Part shown: piece by piece, positions 44,601 to 56,600 of the stretch
Position numbering within the stretch: position 1 is the first letter of the stretch
Layout: each line of letters begins with the position of its first letter
Notes under the pieces: generated by a model
Seen by the model: only the letters and a program-made list of their open reading frames with translations
Database searches by the model: none
Told to the model about the DNA's origin: nothing
Translations under genes and position numbers: made by a program
Source of the DNA: Dirofilaria immitis
Lineage: Eukaryota > Nematoda > Chromadorea > Rhabditida > Onchocercidae
Reading direction: 5' to 3'
Assembly: GCA_024305405.1 (NCBI GenBank)
Contig: JAKNDB010000098.1
Location: 682,001 to 746,000 of the forward strand
Length of the DNA: 64,000 bases

Positions 44601-47600
44601 ATTATTTGTCATTCAAAGAAAATTAATCGATAGAATAATAACAGTTTTATGCGTTTTGGATTATTGGTAGAATCGAATTTATGCAATAATTTAAAACGTA
44701 TAATAATTGAAAAGAAATAAATTGATTTGAATAGCAAAAATGATTATGCAATCGTATTAAACAGATGAGATGCAGTGAAAAATCAAAACAATGGAATGTT
44801 GTAGCTACTTAACAAATTGGAGCATAGGATCAGAGTTAGTTATTCAATCGCTCTAGTAGTGTTGTCTGATCATTTTGTTTGTTTTCTTCTAAGCGTATCT
44901 TGCTTTTATCATATTCTTCCGACTCTTAATGTTCATCTGTTTATCACTCTGCAATTAATGATAGCATATTGTGCATTTTATTTATTTGCGAACACTGATT
45001 GGTATTTCATAGTATCTTTAAATGAAACATTTTATTTTACATAAAATTTCACTAAAATTTTACAATTCCTTCTTTATTTATCGCTTTTTTTTGCAGGTTT
45101 TATTTTTTTCTGGGGATGGGTATTCCTGATTACAACAACGTTGGTACTCATTTTCAAAAAGGAAGTTGATCATTCTGTTACAAATAAGTTAGTTTTTTTA
45201 TTTTGTTTGCTTATATAAGATTTTTGGATTATTATTTATATTTACCAAGGAAAGCAATTCAATCTTAATGTAAATTAGTAATAAAGACGAGTAAAAGTGA
45301 TATTACGATAGAATTTTTTACTTTCACGACGGCGAACTCTTTGTATTTTAAGACTACGAGAAGAAAAATTTTGGATCATTTGCGTTTTTATTGCATCCAC
45401 CGATTATTGCAGGGATGACATTGATAATAAAAATGAAGAATTAGAGCTGGGAATTTGCCAAACTTATATCGTCTTGTTGAAAATCTTACGATTAAAACCA
45501 GTGATATGGATGGTTGTTGTACTGCTCACCGGAAAGGTATAAAATACTTATTAGTTGTGGATAAATTTATCGTACTAGTTTTTACTCAAAAATCAATCTT
45601 TTAAACCAAGTCAACTTCAAAATAAAGAATCTTAGAATGTTTATAGTCACTTTACGTTTATTATTTTCAGTTCGCATTTGCGGCTACTGATGGTATAACG
45701 GGTTTAAAACTAATTAGTATGGGTATGCCAAAGGATAAGCTCTCCAGTATTGCTTTGTTTTTGACACCTTTGCAGGTTCAGCTTCAAACATATCAATGAT
45801 TAGATAATATTTATAAAACGATCGTAAATCCATTTATTTTTATTACATTCCAGGTATTGCTACCCTGGGTAGTTGGCAAGTATGTAACAGGTCCGCGACC
45901 TCTAAATGTTTATCTTCTTGCTTATCCTTATAGGTTGGTTAAACAAAAACTGGTTAAAATTTTGCTTAATTCATTGTTAATGATGTAAAATTTGTACATT
46001 TTTCATTTCTCTTCGTTTGATTATCTTTAGTATCACCTAAATGGTTCATTATTTTTATCACTCTATATTTGCCTAAGTCATTGAACCATTAAAATAACGT
46101 TCCAAAATTTTGTAACATTCTATAGAACTTTTCACAATTAAATATAAATATATTGCTAAGTTTTTCAGGTTATTCTTGAGTGGAGTATTTGCAGCAATGA
46201 TTTGGTGCACACCTACACTGTCTTCTGGAGAATTTCCAACTTTGCTTTATGCTGCTTGGATCGTAGCATACTGCTTTCATCAGGTCATGTATATTTTTAT
46301 TCAGAAATTTGCAAGAATATTCCAATATGGGTTAATGTTTCAGTATGTTATTAGCCGACTAAAATTTTTCGATAATATTTCTGAAATATAATGTTTCTAC
46401 AATATGTTTCAGGAAATTGGTTAGATAAAAAATGAAACAGAGGCAATTCTTTGTTTCATGTAGAATTATATTTTAAGATGTCTCGATTATAATATTCTCA
46501 TATTAAATTAGTGACTGTTAAATTATCAGACTAGGATATTGATTTGTCCTCTAGAATTTGAGCCATCCGTACCATTTACGTCGTATTCGTATTGATTTTT
46601 GTTTTTTATGTTTTTGTATCGATAAAAGTTTGATCAGAATTGCCTAGTTTATTTACATCGATAAGAGTCTTGATTCGAATAAACTATCCTTTCTTTGCTC
46701 TATGTCTCAAATCATGTACTTCCAAAATGAGTTGGAACTTATATTCTAGTCTCTAAGCTTTCAATGTTGATAACGACTGGGATGAATTAGCTTATTTGAT
46801 CATTAATTAATGCAATTTTAGGTAGCATTGTATAGTATGTTCGTGTCAATTATGGCATTCTTTGCGCAAGTGTCAGATCCAGCAATTGGAGGAACATATA
46901 TGACCCTGTTGAATACACTCAGTAATTTAGGCGGTAATTGGCCCGTCACACTTATTCTTTCGCTCACTGATCGTTTTACCTTTAAGAATTGTGTCGTTAA
47001 GGAAACCAAGACGTAAGTTTCGGTCATAACTTTAGGTTATGTAAATTTTATAAAATGAAATTTTGCATTCACTTTTTGTGAAGTGAAATTTTGTATGTTT
47101 TCATTCAAACCTTCATTAGGATTCTTGAAATTTACGGTATTCCTCGAACGATTTATATATAATAAAAAATGCTGTGCTCCATATAATTTCACTCATTCGT
47201 ACTGAATCGATGAAAACAATTAATATACCTCACCTGAATATTACCAAGATTTAAAATAATTTAGTGCTTCGTTCATCCTGTGATAATTTATGAATTACGG
47301 AAAATTACTGTTGGATAAATGAGATGCTTTTTATCCATTTTAACTTATCTGTTTTAAATGAGCTGTTTTCATTATTTTTATTAGAAATCTGCAATCTATT
47401 TAAGTGATCTTTTGCAGCATTTTTGGTTCATGCAATACCGAAATATCAGTAAATGAATGCATTGCGAAAGGAAACGTTTGTGAAATTGCCGTGGACGGAT
47501 ATTACATCGCCGTTGCATTATGTTCTTTTGTTGGAATTGTTTGGTATAAATTAATGTTTAGGAAAATTAGATATTTCAGGAAATACCTCGCAAAGATTGG

Positions 47601-47610
47601 AGAATCATAA
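38644..47610 (+). CDS. SLC33A1: Acetyl-coenzyme A transporter 1 (SLC33A1/AT-1)
   Basis: Multipass ER-membrane carrier importing acetyl-CoA for acetylation of gangliosides and ER proteins. Twelve exons: 38644-38859, 39359-39567, 39952-40106, 40241-40349, 40679-40832, 45097-45187, 45413-45536, 45671-45775, 45854-45933, 46169-46283, 46822-47012, 47418-47610; 580 residues (human 549). The start follows TTGCAATCAG. An acidic cytosolic N-terminus is followed by about a dozen membrane segments. Diagnostic blocks: LQGIPLGLIAAIPLLL, LLWAPIVDSVYWKRIGRRKSW, LAATQDIAVDGWALTMLSR, ENVGHASTCNAAGQT, FFWGWVFLITTTLV, AATDGITGLKL, GGTYMTLLNTLSNLGGNWP, plus the Cys-rich lumenal loop before the last helix. Exon 5 needs one extra T in the run 40731-40734 to read GFFLGNVMFL; otherwise it stops. 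Intron 5 (4,264 bases) is far longer than the others and contains a nested antisense gene. Confidence 0.96.
42004..43431 (-). CDS. Small secreted protein resembling dynein light chain, nested in an SLC33A1 intron
   Basis: Three exons, 43431-43335, 42855-42642 and 42004-42055 (read 42055 to 42004), sum to 363 bases: 120 residues, no correction needed. Residues ~1-32 form a signal peptide (HLPSLLVLLLCLAITTVII). The mature part resembles the dynein light chain (LC8) fold: a helix KLRELVLETIGLF, a helix SYQARYMKQQAEIRFG, then strand-like WWSAVIIGDRGGYGM, where LC8 has W-HCIVGRNFGSYV, and a final strand CELRIFDTFYWIGR. Introns are phase 1 and phase 2, with GTCAGT and GTATGA donors. It lies entirely inside SLC33A1 intron 5 on the opposite strand, so it needs its own promoter. 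A signal peptide on an LC8-like domain is unusual. The match is by eye; the short last exon is the least certain part, with another acceptor possible near 41900. Confidence 0.6.
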
Positions 47611-49376
47611 AACGATAGATTAAGGAGTTTTCTCAAAAAAATATCTCTATATTTTTTAGACGCATAAAATGTATTTTTAGATTAGCATTTAATTTTGAAG
47701 CTGTCAAGACATGTTATAGTTTTCTAATTTGTACCATTTTATTATTGGTTTTAAAAAACCAAGGAAAAAATTTTTCATTTGTTTATTAACGTTTTTATCT
47801 ATTATTTCAATTATTATTTTCTTTCGCGCTACTTCTGTTGCTTATTGGTTTATTCCATTCTTTGCATAGATAATGTCTGGGAATTTTACAATTGATCATT
47901 AATATCAATTTTTTTTAGAAAAATTTGTTCTGTTTTCTTCAAATTGTGCCTTTAATTTAAATTTCTTTTCGTAATTTAACTTTTAAAATGATATATTCAA
48001 TTCATTTCTGAAACCCCGGTTTAAGCAATAGTTCGCAAAATAACTGTATCTTTTAAGATATTCTAATATAAGGTTTTAATTAATTATCAAATGATGGCTG
48101 TTGTGTAATCTAAAGTAGTTGGTTAAAATTAACGGATATAAAATATCAAGATATTAATATACAACTAAAAATTTAATCTGATTTCGTTTCATTAAAAGCT
48201 TGTAAGTCCATGATATTTTATATGACACAATTATTTTAGATTTATATTGCAAATTTTTAAGAGGCAATTATTTTCTCTTCCAAATTATATTATTTGCCTT
48301 CGCCAAATTTTTTCTTTCATTTTATTCGTTAAATTTCCGGTTTAATTAGGGTTGTGTTATATTAATGATCTATCCCGTCTTATTATTGTTGCTTTATTGA
48401 TTCCTTAATAATAATGATAATTTATTTATTTCTATGAAGAAATGGTAACAAAATCTGTATTTACTTCTTTTTCATATTGTTCTGGGAATACTGCTGTATA
48501 ACATTATGAATACTTTAATATTAATATTTGAATTGGTTTTATGATAATTAGTTTGTCATATGATTTCTTTATAACATATATACTCATGCAGCTTATTGAA
48601 TATTTTTTTGTTGTAGGAATGGACTGGAATTTTTATTGATAAAAGGCCTAGCAAAAGTATCTTAGATTTTATATTAAAAAAATTAAACAAACAATTATGT
48701 ATTGTTCACTTCTTGACTTACACTAATTTTATATTGTATTAAAATTTGCAAAGATTATCAAATTTTCCTTTCTTCGCTGCAACGATATATGTTATGCTCG
48801 ATTGGAAATTTAATCTTAATTATTTAAAAAAGAATAAAAATAAAATTTGTGTATTTTGGTTTGCATAAAAATTTTTTGAAGAGTGCCATCTAATGTTGTT
48901 GATTTAACAAAAGTGGTGACGTGCGGTTGGCTTAATAAAAAGTAATAAATTAAAAGTTTGAGCGACGTGAATTTTAAATTACATCAAATTACCATTCCAC
49001 TTCACAAAAGGTCGGGTCAGACGGAAGGCTGATTTTGAAATCCAAAAATATTATTTAGTAGATATTCTTGATCATTTGAGTTATCATTTCAAAGTAATAT
49101 GGAAAAATTGATTTATTCACTTAAATCTAATTTTTGTTTTCAAACACTAAGCGGATATGTTTATTTATTTATTTATATAAATAATAACTTTTCGGGTTTT
49201 GTGAAATTTGCAATCTCATCATTTAATATACGGTTTATGTGTCATCGCAAATAGAGGTGGCGCAATTGTCTTTACTACTTGATCCAAATTTTGTAGTTTT
49301 TTTACTAAAATTATCATTTTCTTATTGCACTTATTTCTAAAAAGATCTTATTCTAAGCAAGTGAAGAGTAGAAGGA
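47611..49376. other. SLC33A1 3' UTR and intergenic sequence
   Basis: AT-rich with no supported gene. Contains the SLC33A1 3' UTR and presumably the promoter of the small gene starting at 49377. Confidence 0.5.
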
Positions 49377-50853
49377 ATGAATAAATCATATTATGATCGA
49401 TGGGCTGATAATAATTATGAACAGGTGAATACAGAAGGGACACGGAAGGAATAAAATTATAATTCTTGAAAATGAAATTTCAAATTTTTGCTGCTTAAGC
49501 AGTGAGATATGAAATATGAAATTAATGCTAAAAGAGATGTAAGAAGTTTTTAGCAATAAATAATAGATAATTCTACTGTATTTTGGACATTCCCAAAACT
49601 CCTTCCCCTTACCTTTCATATTATCAATTTAAGCAATGGGTAATAGAATCTTCGATATATATTAGTATTAATTTTAAAAATAGATTAAACGATGCTTCTT
49701 TAGCTATCAGAATCTTGTCGTCTTGGACCAACCAATGGAGTTAAAAGCAATTCCAGTGCATCTCGATCTTTTGAAGTAATTCCATTTTTCAGTCTGATTT
49801 GAATTAGCGAAGACTTACCAAACTATTGAAATTTATATGAATTTAAAACTCAAATTTATTTAAATTTTAACGAAGTTTCATTTGTATATTTTTTTGAAGA
49901 AGTTCTACTTGCATTATTCAACTCCTTTTTCCATTAGGTAAAAATATATATATATATATTCGGATTTTAGAATGCTGAGTTACAAGAATCCACTGAACTT
50001 GAAATGAACCGATATTATGGTTTAACTGAAGTTGATAGCAGTTTACAGGATGCAAGTTATCACTTCTAAGATCACAGAACCTTCTCGTCATTTTAATAAA
50101 ACCATTATACATGAATGCATACGTATACTAGTAACTCTCTTCCGCAAAAAGAAATATAAAAATTTTAGGCCATAGTACGTATGGATTATATACAAAATAT
50201 GCTGAATAAAATAACGCGCACAAATAAGAGTGCCGAATTTTGCCGATTATTAGAGGATTTCTTGCACAACATTGAAGAAATGCGATTAAAGCTCCAAGCT
50301 ATAGTAAATTTAAAAAAAAATCATTACATTTAACCATATCTCCTTGTACTGAATGAACGAATGTTAACTTATGCTATTTATAGTGAGCGCAAATTGACAA
50401 ATAAAAACTTAAGAAAACCAAAAATCAATTAAATTTTCCTTATTTATATATTAATTATTAAATATAACAAATCTCATACTTGGAGAATTCATCTCTCATC
50501 ATGAATCATCTTGTGAAAATTTTATATTTCGATTCGTCATAATTTATCTAAAAACATATATATGAACTTCGTATTAAAGGTCAAGAAAGTCTACTTTACT
50601 AAAGAGATATTAATTAATGCTTTTCCAGCTTTCACCATTTGCAAATCTGGAACAATTTTCGACAGATTTTCTTCCCGTAACTGATGCTAACCACAGCACA
50701 GGTATATATCTTGTGTTTTTTCATAACATTTAATTTCAAATTAAGGACATTTTTTCAAATGTTATATGCGGATTCGAAATTTGTCAATCTGTTTTAGCAA
50801 GTACTATAACATCAGCTACATCTAGAAGTGTATCAAGCGGTGAACAAACATGA
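49377..50853 (+). CDS. Small protein with a coiled-coil centre, function unknown
   Basis: Not recognised. Six exons join in phase: 49377-49424, 49704-49775, 49971-50051, 50169-50303, 50629-50701, 50798-50853; 465 bases, 154 residues, no correction needed. It starts MNKSYYDRWADNNYEQ. A Ser/Asn-rich stretch leads to a helical segment of about 60 residues (SLQDAIVRMDYIQNMLNKI, then CRLLEDFLHNIEEMRLKLQ), probably a coiled coil. The tail is Ser/Thr-rich and ends SRSVSSGEQT. There is no signal peptide or membrane segment, so it is likely cytosolic or nuclear, perhaps a subunit of a small coiled-coil complex. The third intron is best read as GC-AG (donor GAT-GCAAGT). The gene converges on rpl-26 with about 100-170 bases between stops. 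Confidence 0.6.
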
Positions 50854-50958
50854 ATATCTTGGAGGCTATCTCGTCGTTCAATTTCCTTTGATTAAAATTA
50901 TTTCATAGCTTACTTATTTTATCTGGTAATAAGAGTTTTGAAAAACTGTTAAAAAATT

Positions 50959-52164
50959 TTACTGCATACTATAATAAATAACGATAACATCAGATGGAGT
51001 ATTTATTTGCAATAGTTTCTTAAATGTTTTCTCGTCCGCAATAGTTTCTTCCGTATGTTTACCTTTCAATATGCCTGTTATACGCGCTCGACCGGCAGCT
51101 TTTCTTTCAATCATTGCTCGCCGATCCTTATCCATCTTTAATTTTGTTAGTGCTACCTTAAAAAATATGCTGAATAAATAACCCCAATAAGATTAGACTG
51201 TGACTGCATAAGGATATGATTATTCACTAGTCTCCAGAAAAATACTCATGATGCCAATCATCGGTCTCATTCCATGACTGAGCTGTAAGCAACTAAACCA
51301 ACCGGTTTTTTCGAATCAACTGGCAGTGTTTTCTGATGTACATTAGATCATACTGGATCACGTTCACATATAAAAATAACTAAACACTGCTTACTGATGA
51401 AAATAGCTAAGTACTTTCAGTGACTCATACCATACAAAAAAATCCTAGTTGTGTAATGAATTGAGAACTTTCACTCTAAGTAGTATATGAAAGCAAAAAG
51501 CATAGCTATTCTCGGATACGTTGCAAATGTTAATTATATAACATTATCTTTTATTGTCTCTCTAAAGGCTACAATGTAATACCATTTAAAATACTACAGC
51601 TGAAACCATTATAAAAAAATCAATGAAATGAGAAATGAAAAGAAAAAAACCTTAGAAGGATGGATCCCAATATGTACTGTAGAGCCATTTGCTTTTTCTC
51701 GAGTAATTTTATCAATGTGAATAACGAATTTCTTACGATAAACACGCATCACACGTCCAGCATTTCCTTTATAATGACCCCGAGTGACGGTCACCTCGTC
51801 ATCTATTCTACAGCGACAAAAATGCTTTCAGTGAATTAATTGCAAAATAAGAAGTGGATACAAAGGACTTACTTATACAATAGAAACACATATGGAAAAA
51901 TGTATAAGCAATTATACTTTTTTGTCACTTGTTAATATTGCCTAAATGCTTCTGCTTCCCTTACATTACTGAATTCACTAATCAAGCTTGAGGTGAAACT
52001 TAATCAAGCAACTCACCTAATCGGTATAGAGCGAATTCCATGTTTGTTACGTAAATCTTTGGTTAACGGTGCACTCATCAATTTCCTCCTAATATGCGAG
52101 GGGCATTGAAATGAGCTTTACGAGCTTTTCTTGCTGATGAGGAAACGAATTGATTTTGCTTCAT
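50959..52164 (-). CDS. rpl-26: 60S ribosomal protein L26 (uL24)
   Basis: Component of the large ribosomal subunit near the exit tunnel. Exons 52164-52017, 51807-51651, 51156-50959. Signature: [17 protein letters not shown], then [15 protein letters not shown], the KOW motif [20 protein letters not shown], and [17 protein letters not shown]. Exon 1 needs one extra base near 52099 (NAPS-HIRRK); otherwise it stops after 28 codons. The start is adjacent to TTTTTAAATTAG-G, a likely trans-splice acceptor. As written the protein would be 167 residues with an odd tail after HTEETI. If the A run at 51027-51030 also lacks one base, it would end ADEKNI at 51020, giving 147 residues, close to human 145. 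I prefer the shorter form. Confidence 0.96.
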
Positions 52165-53629
52165 CCTAATTTAAAAACCTGAAAAACGACGAATAAACAA
52201 GGAATCAACAATAAATAATAAGAAGAAAAATTTTACATAAAGCACGCTAAATGGCTCAACAATTTCGTATTACTTTAGTTACTTCAGCGCAAATCTAAAA
52301 TAATTTTCATGGCAACACTATATTTCAGCTGAATATTTCAATCAGATAAAAATGCAAAAATCAATTATTATTGTGCTCAAACACGAAAAAACCCTTAAGG
52401 AACTCCGAGAACTTTACGGAAAAATTCCCAAAAATCCAACCTATACCAAAAATTCCAGCAGACCAACAACAATTAATCAATCCAATGTTGTATCGCTATG
52501 ATATTAATCTTTTGCTAAAATGGCGGTAGCGAAATGAAAAATTATGTCTCGGAAGAAATTATTTTTTCTTATCAAATACAAAGTTATTGAACACTTTGAA
52601 GTAATTTAATGAATTGAAAATAATTGAATAAATTTGTTAAAAATTTTGATTATTTCTTTTGCATATTAAGTATTAATTTATCAAGTAATAAATTTGAATG
52701 ATTTTATTTATGAGATTGGTTTGTTATTGTTATCTAAAAATAATAAATTGGAAATTTCAATCTCTATTATTATTAATCACTTCTCGCTCTTAGCTTTCAT
52801 TATCTTATATGATATGATAATAGTGCAATGGTCACTCTATCCCTTCATCTCTATACCGATTAAATATCATGCTTTTGCGTTGCAACACATGCACATCATT
52901 TTAGTATAAAAATTTAAATTCTCACTTGGCGCTAATTTGTATTTGGAAAGGAAATACTGGCGTATATTCACGTATGTTAGGTTTATGTGATTAAATGCGT
53001 GGGATAATTTATATTAGACTTACATCAGAGTGGCGTTAATTCTGCATGTTCAGAAAAGAAATGATGACTTAGTCGCTTAGCGTACGTTAGATTTAAGAGA
53101 AAGATAGCTTATATTAAACTTACATAAAAACAAATGACACTAGTGTTTTGAAAAGGAAATAATGTTTTAATTATTTAAACTAGTCATTCATGTACTAGTT
53201 AGAAACTTACACGTAGTTTACGTCGGATTTACGCCGAAACGAACCGATTTCTTTCTTTCATTCATAATTTACGTTTGCACAATATTATGCAAAAAAATTT
53301 TGTATTATTGTACGATGAATTAATTTACTTATTGACTGTTTGCATATTAAGCATTGTAAATGGTCAAGATAATGAATCCTGAAAAGTTTCACTGCAGTGA
53401 TAAGATCGATAACATAATCGATAGTTCGGAATAAAATGTTAATCATTATTTTGATACTTGAAGGAATACTTCATTAAAAAGAGAAAATATGCTTTTTTTT
53501 TTAAATATTAAGCGTTTTGGATAAGAATATAAATTGATTGATCAGTTAATCTAACAATCAATTGATTTGTCAGGTAATCGTTGAAGAAATAATTGTTACA
53601 GAAGTTATTTATTGGAATAAATCTGAACA
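52165..53629. other. Divergent intergenic region between rpl-26 and knl-1
   Basis: Probable shared promoter region of about 1.5 kb. The part from 52928 to about 53240 holds three diverged copies of a ~105-base repeat. Chance frames (52694-52909) have no support. Confidence 0.5.
52928..53240. repeat. Degenerate tandem repeat, ~105-base unit, about three copies
   Basis: Copies begin near 52928 (GGCGCTAATTTG), 53032 (GGCGTTAATTCT) and 53137 (ACACTAGTGTTTTG). Shared internal words include ACGTATGTTAGG / ACGTACGTTAGA, TATATTAGACTTACAT / TATATTAAACTTACAT, and GGAAATA near the start of each copy. Much more diverged than the three minisatellites. Confidence 0.6.
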
Positions 53630-56600
53630 ATGGAAAAACGGAAAAGGAACGAAGATCGTCAGTATGTTTTTAATTCATAAATAAGGGTTCTATTTGTAAC
53701 GAATAATAGTAATAATTTGATTTGATTTCTTCGATATTGATTTAATATTTTCTATGGATATAAATTTGGAAGCATATTTAAAAAATAATGGATGAATTAC
53801 TCAGCTTTAAATTTAATGTTTCGTATTGAAATACATTTGAGATTAAAAAGGAAGGATTGATTAATTTTAATAAATAATAACTGTTATTATGCAATTTCCA
53901 GATATTAAAACCACAACAGCCTTTGAATATTGACAATGGCGAATTATCAACAACAATAACAGCTACAGTAAAAGACGTGTCAGCTTTCATACTATTCGAA
54001 CTGTTCAGTAAGTCACTGGATTTATTATTTTCACGAAATTTTATTAATTCGATGTAAATATTAAAATCGATAAATATTATGAGCTGCTTAGCTGATAAAA
54101 GAATGTCTTCATTTATCTATACCTTTTTTCCGCAATATATTTATAATATTTATAAGATAGATTTTTTCCGTGACATTGTAATGCAATTATTTTTGAAGTT
54201 TTTAAAAAATTCTTACTATTGAGCTATTTTTTTCAAGATTTCTTATTAGTAAATCAGCTTGCTTTCTATCAATAACCAATTTCTGCTAATTATAGTAATT
54301 CTTAGGAATTTGATGTAGAACACAGTAAAATCGTACATTCTCCGCATAATGAACCTATGAAATGTAAGTTCCGATTGTTTCTTTTTGATATGATACTTGA
54401 GAAATTTCTGCATTTGTATGTTAATAATGTGTATCTTAATTTTTATCTTTCATTTTTATTTGTCAGTATCTCATTCGAGATTGCTTATGTAGACTTATTT
54501 GATATTTCTGCTATTAATATCTGAAATAGTTAAGACTGCTTTTTTAATTTAGAATATCAATTTTTATCATTTGTTCAATGCTTTAATTATGGTTTTCTAC
54601 TAACTGGGTATCATACTCTAGAAATATCCAGAAGAATATAGCCTGAATTAATTGTTAATTGCAGTGTATGATACGACAAGTTCAGATGGTTTGACTTCAG
54701 AGTAAGTCAAGTTATTGAATTTTAGAATACCAATCTTTTTTTTGAAATTATTGTCTTCAAAACGAAATTACTGTTCAGTACGCTTTCTAAATGCTTCAGG
54801 CAGTTATCTGCTTCCGAATCATCTGATGGATATGCAGCAAAAATGAACATAAATAGTAAGATTTTAATTAAAATTCCTCACTTTCTGCTTTAATAAAATC
54901 TGCAAAAGCTAGCTTTTCATCCTATGCATTCTTTAGCATCGTCTTTTTGCAGTTTTTATTTGATTTCTAAAAATTCTGTTTTTATCTTCAAATTGTAGAA
55001 CTTAACCAAACAGTAGAGAATTTCATGCCAGTAACAACATCTACACCGCTTCCTTGCTTAAAAGACCTGAATGATTTAAGTGACAATTCGGCTCATGCAA
55101 ATGAAGATACTTACAATGGTATGATTTATGCACTTTTACCAGTATCTATCATATATTTAGTTTGTTTTCGTGTTAAATCGTCTATAATACAAGTGGGGAT
55201 AGTTCAACGCTTCATAAATAATCAAGCTTAACGTTACACTTAGTTTTCGTAGCTGCAGATGTTCGATGTTGTCATTCAGCACAATATAACAATATCACAG
55301 CAAGAGAAGAAACAAATGGTGCGCTGGATCACATTTCAGAAGTGTGTTTTGTTATTTTCGTGGTATAATTTAGGTTGTTTACATCGAATTAAAAGAAATG
55401 TGGTAAATGTCAATCAGTGTTGGTAATTGTTCAATGTAAAGTTAATGTCATGTCTTCACTGCAGTGGTCACACTTCTGATATATTAAAAGGACTTTCAAA
55501 TCGATGGTAGCGAAGAATGAAATTATTTGAGGCTATTATCAAAAAAAAAAATGGTAAAAGAAGAAAAATGAAAGGCGACAGTTGAACGTCGTATGTGCCT
55601 TTCGTAATTTTTCCTAATTTTAATGTTCAGGAACTAATTCAGAATGAGGAACTGGATATTCTGGAGGTAGAATCAATGGAGATGAGCGATTCAAATAATC
55701 CTTCTCCCGTGACGACTGATGCAACCAGGAAACTATTCAGACAGTCCGCTGTTCTCCGACATTTTGTAAAAATTTTTTTGGCTTTGTTTCAAAAAGTTTT
55801 TACTTTTATTGTTTCTTGATATTTATAATATTCTGTAGAAAAATTTTGGTAAATATAAAATAAAGAGCCTAAATGTTATTCTATTTGCTATTAAATTTTC
55901 AACGAATTTGTCGCTACATTTTAGTTAATGCTATTAACTAAAAAAATAAAACATCATTAGTTTTACAGACAGCCACTCCAAATCGACAATCAAGCGCGAA
56001 CGATGAAACTTTGGCATCGAATGCAACTCGACTGATTTTTAAAGATGCCGAAAATAATAAATGTCAAAGTGAAGCTAAAAATCAAGGATTGAAAATGGAT
56101 TCTGAGAAGTCATCTGTGACCTCATCATATGTAGGCACTGCTGACATGGTGAGGAAGCTAGTTATTACTAAAAGAATTTGAATGGATATAACTGCATGAT
56201 AGTTCAAACTAACATCATAGTCAAATATGTATCAGAAAAATTACACTATCACAATATCAAAATTACCACAGTACCAGATTACTGCGATACTATTATTTGA
56301 ACAGTGCCACATCTTACCATAGTATTGTTAAATGCATAAATAAAGAAAAAAATCTGAAGGATTTTCAGGATATTTCTTTTGACGATGACCAAGTACCGGA
56401 GGTTCCAATAGATGTTTCTTTTAAACAGCTATCAATTGCAGCTGACGTTGTCGACGAAACAACAGGCGTTTTATTCGGAACAAATAATGGTGTCGTGTTA
56501 GATCTGTTTATAAAAACTATTAAAAATGATATTCATATCACATGTATTCATTAATTGATGCACTACATACTTTCGTGATAAATCATGGTTCATAGCATTA

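Noticed and set aside
44817..45044. 75-codon hydrophobic frame in SLC33A1 intron 5
   Set aside because: It ends within the intron without a donor and does not match a transporter segment; the known exon begins at 45097.
49703..49823. Minus-strand C-terminal-like exon (…LLLTPLVGPRRQDSDS-stop)
   Set aside because: The plus strand of the same DNA has an acceptor at 49703, a GTAATT donor at 49776 and joins in phase to the neighbouring plus-strand exons. The minus reading has no partners.
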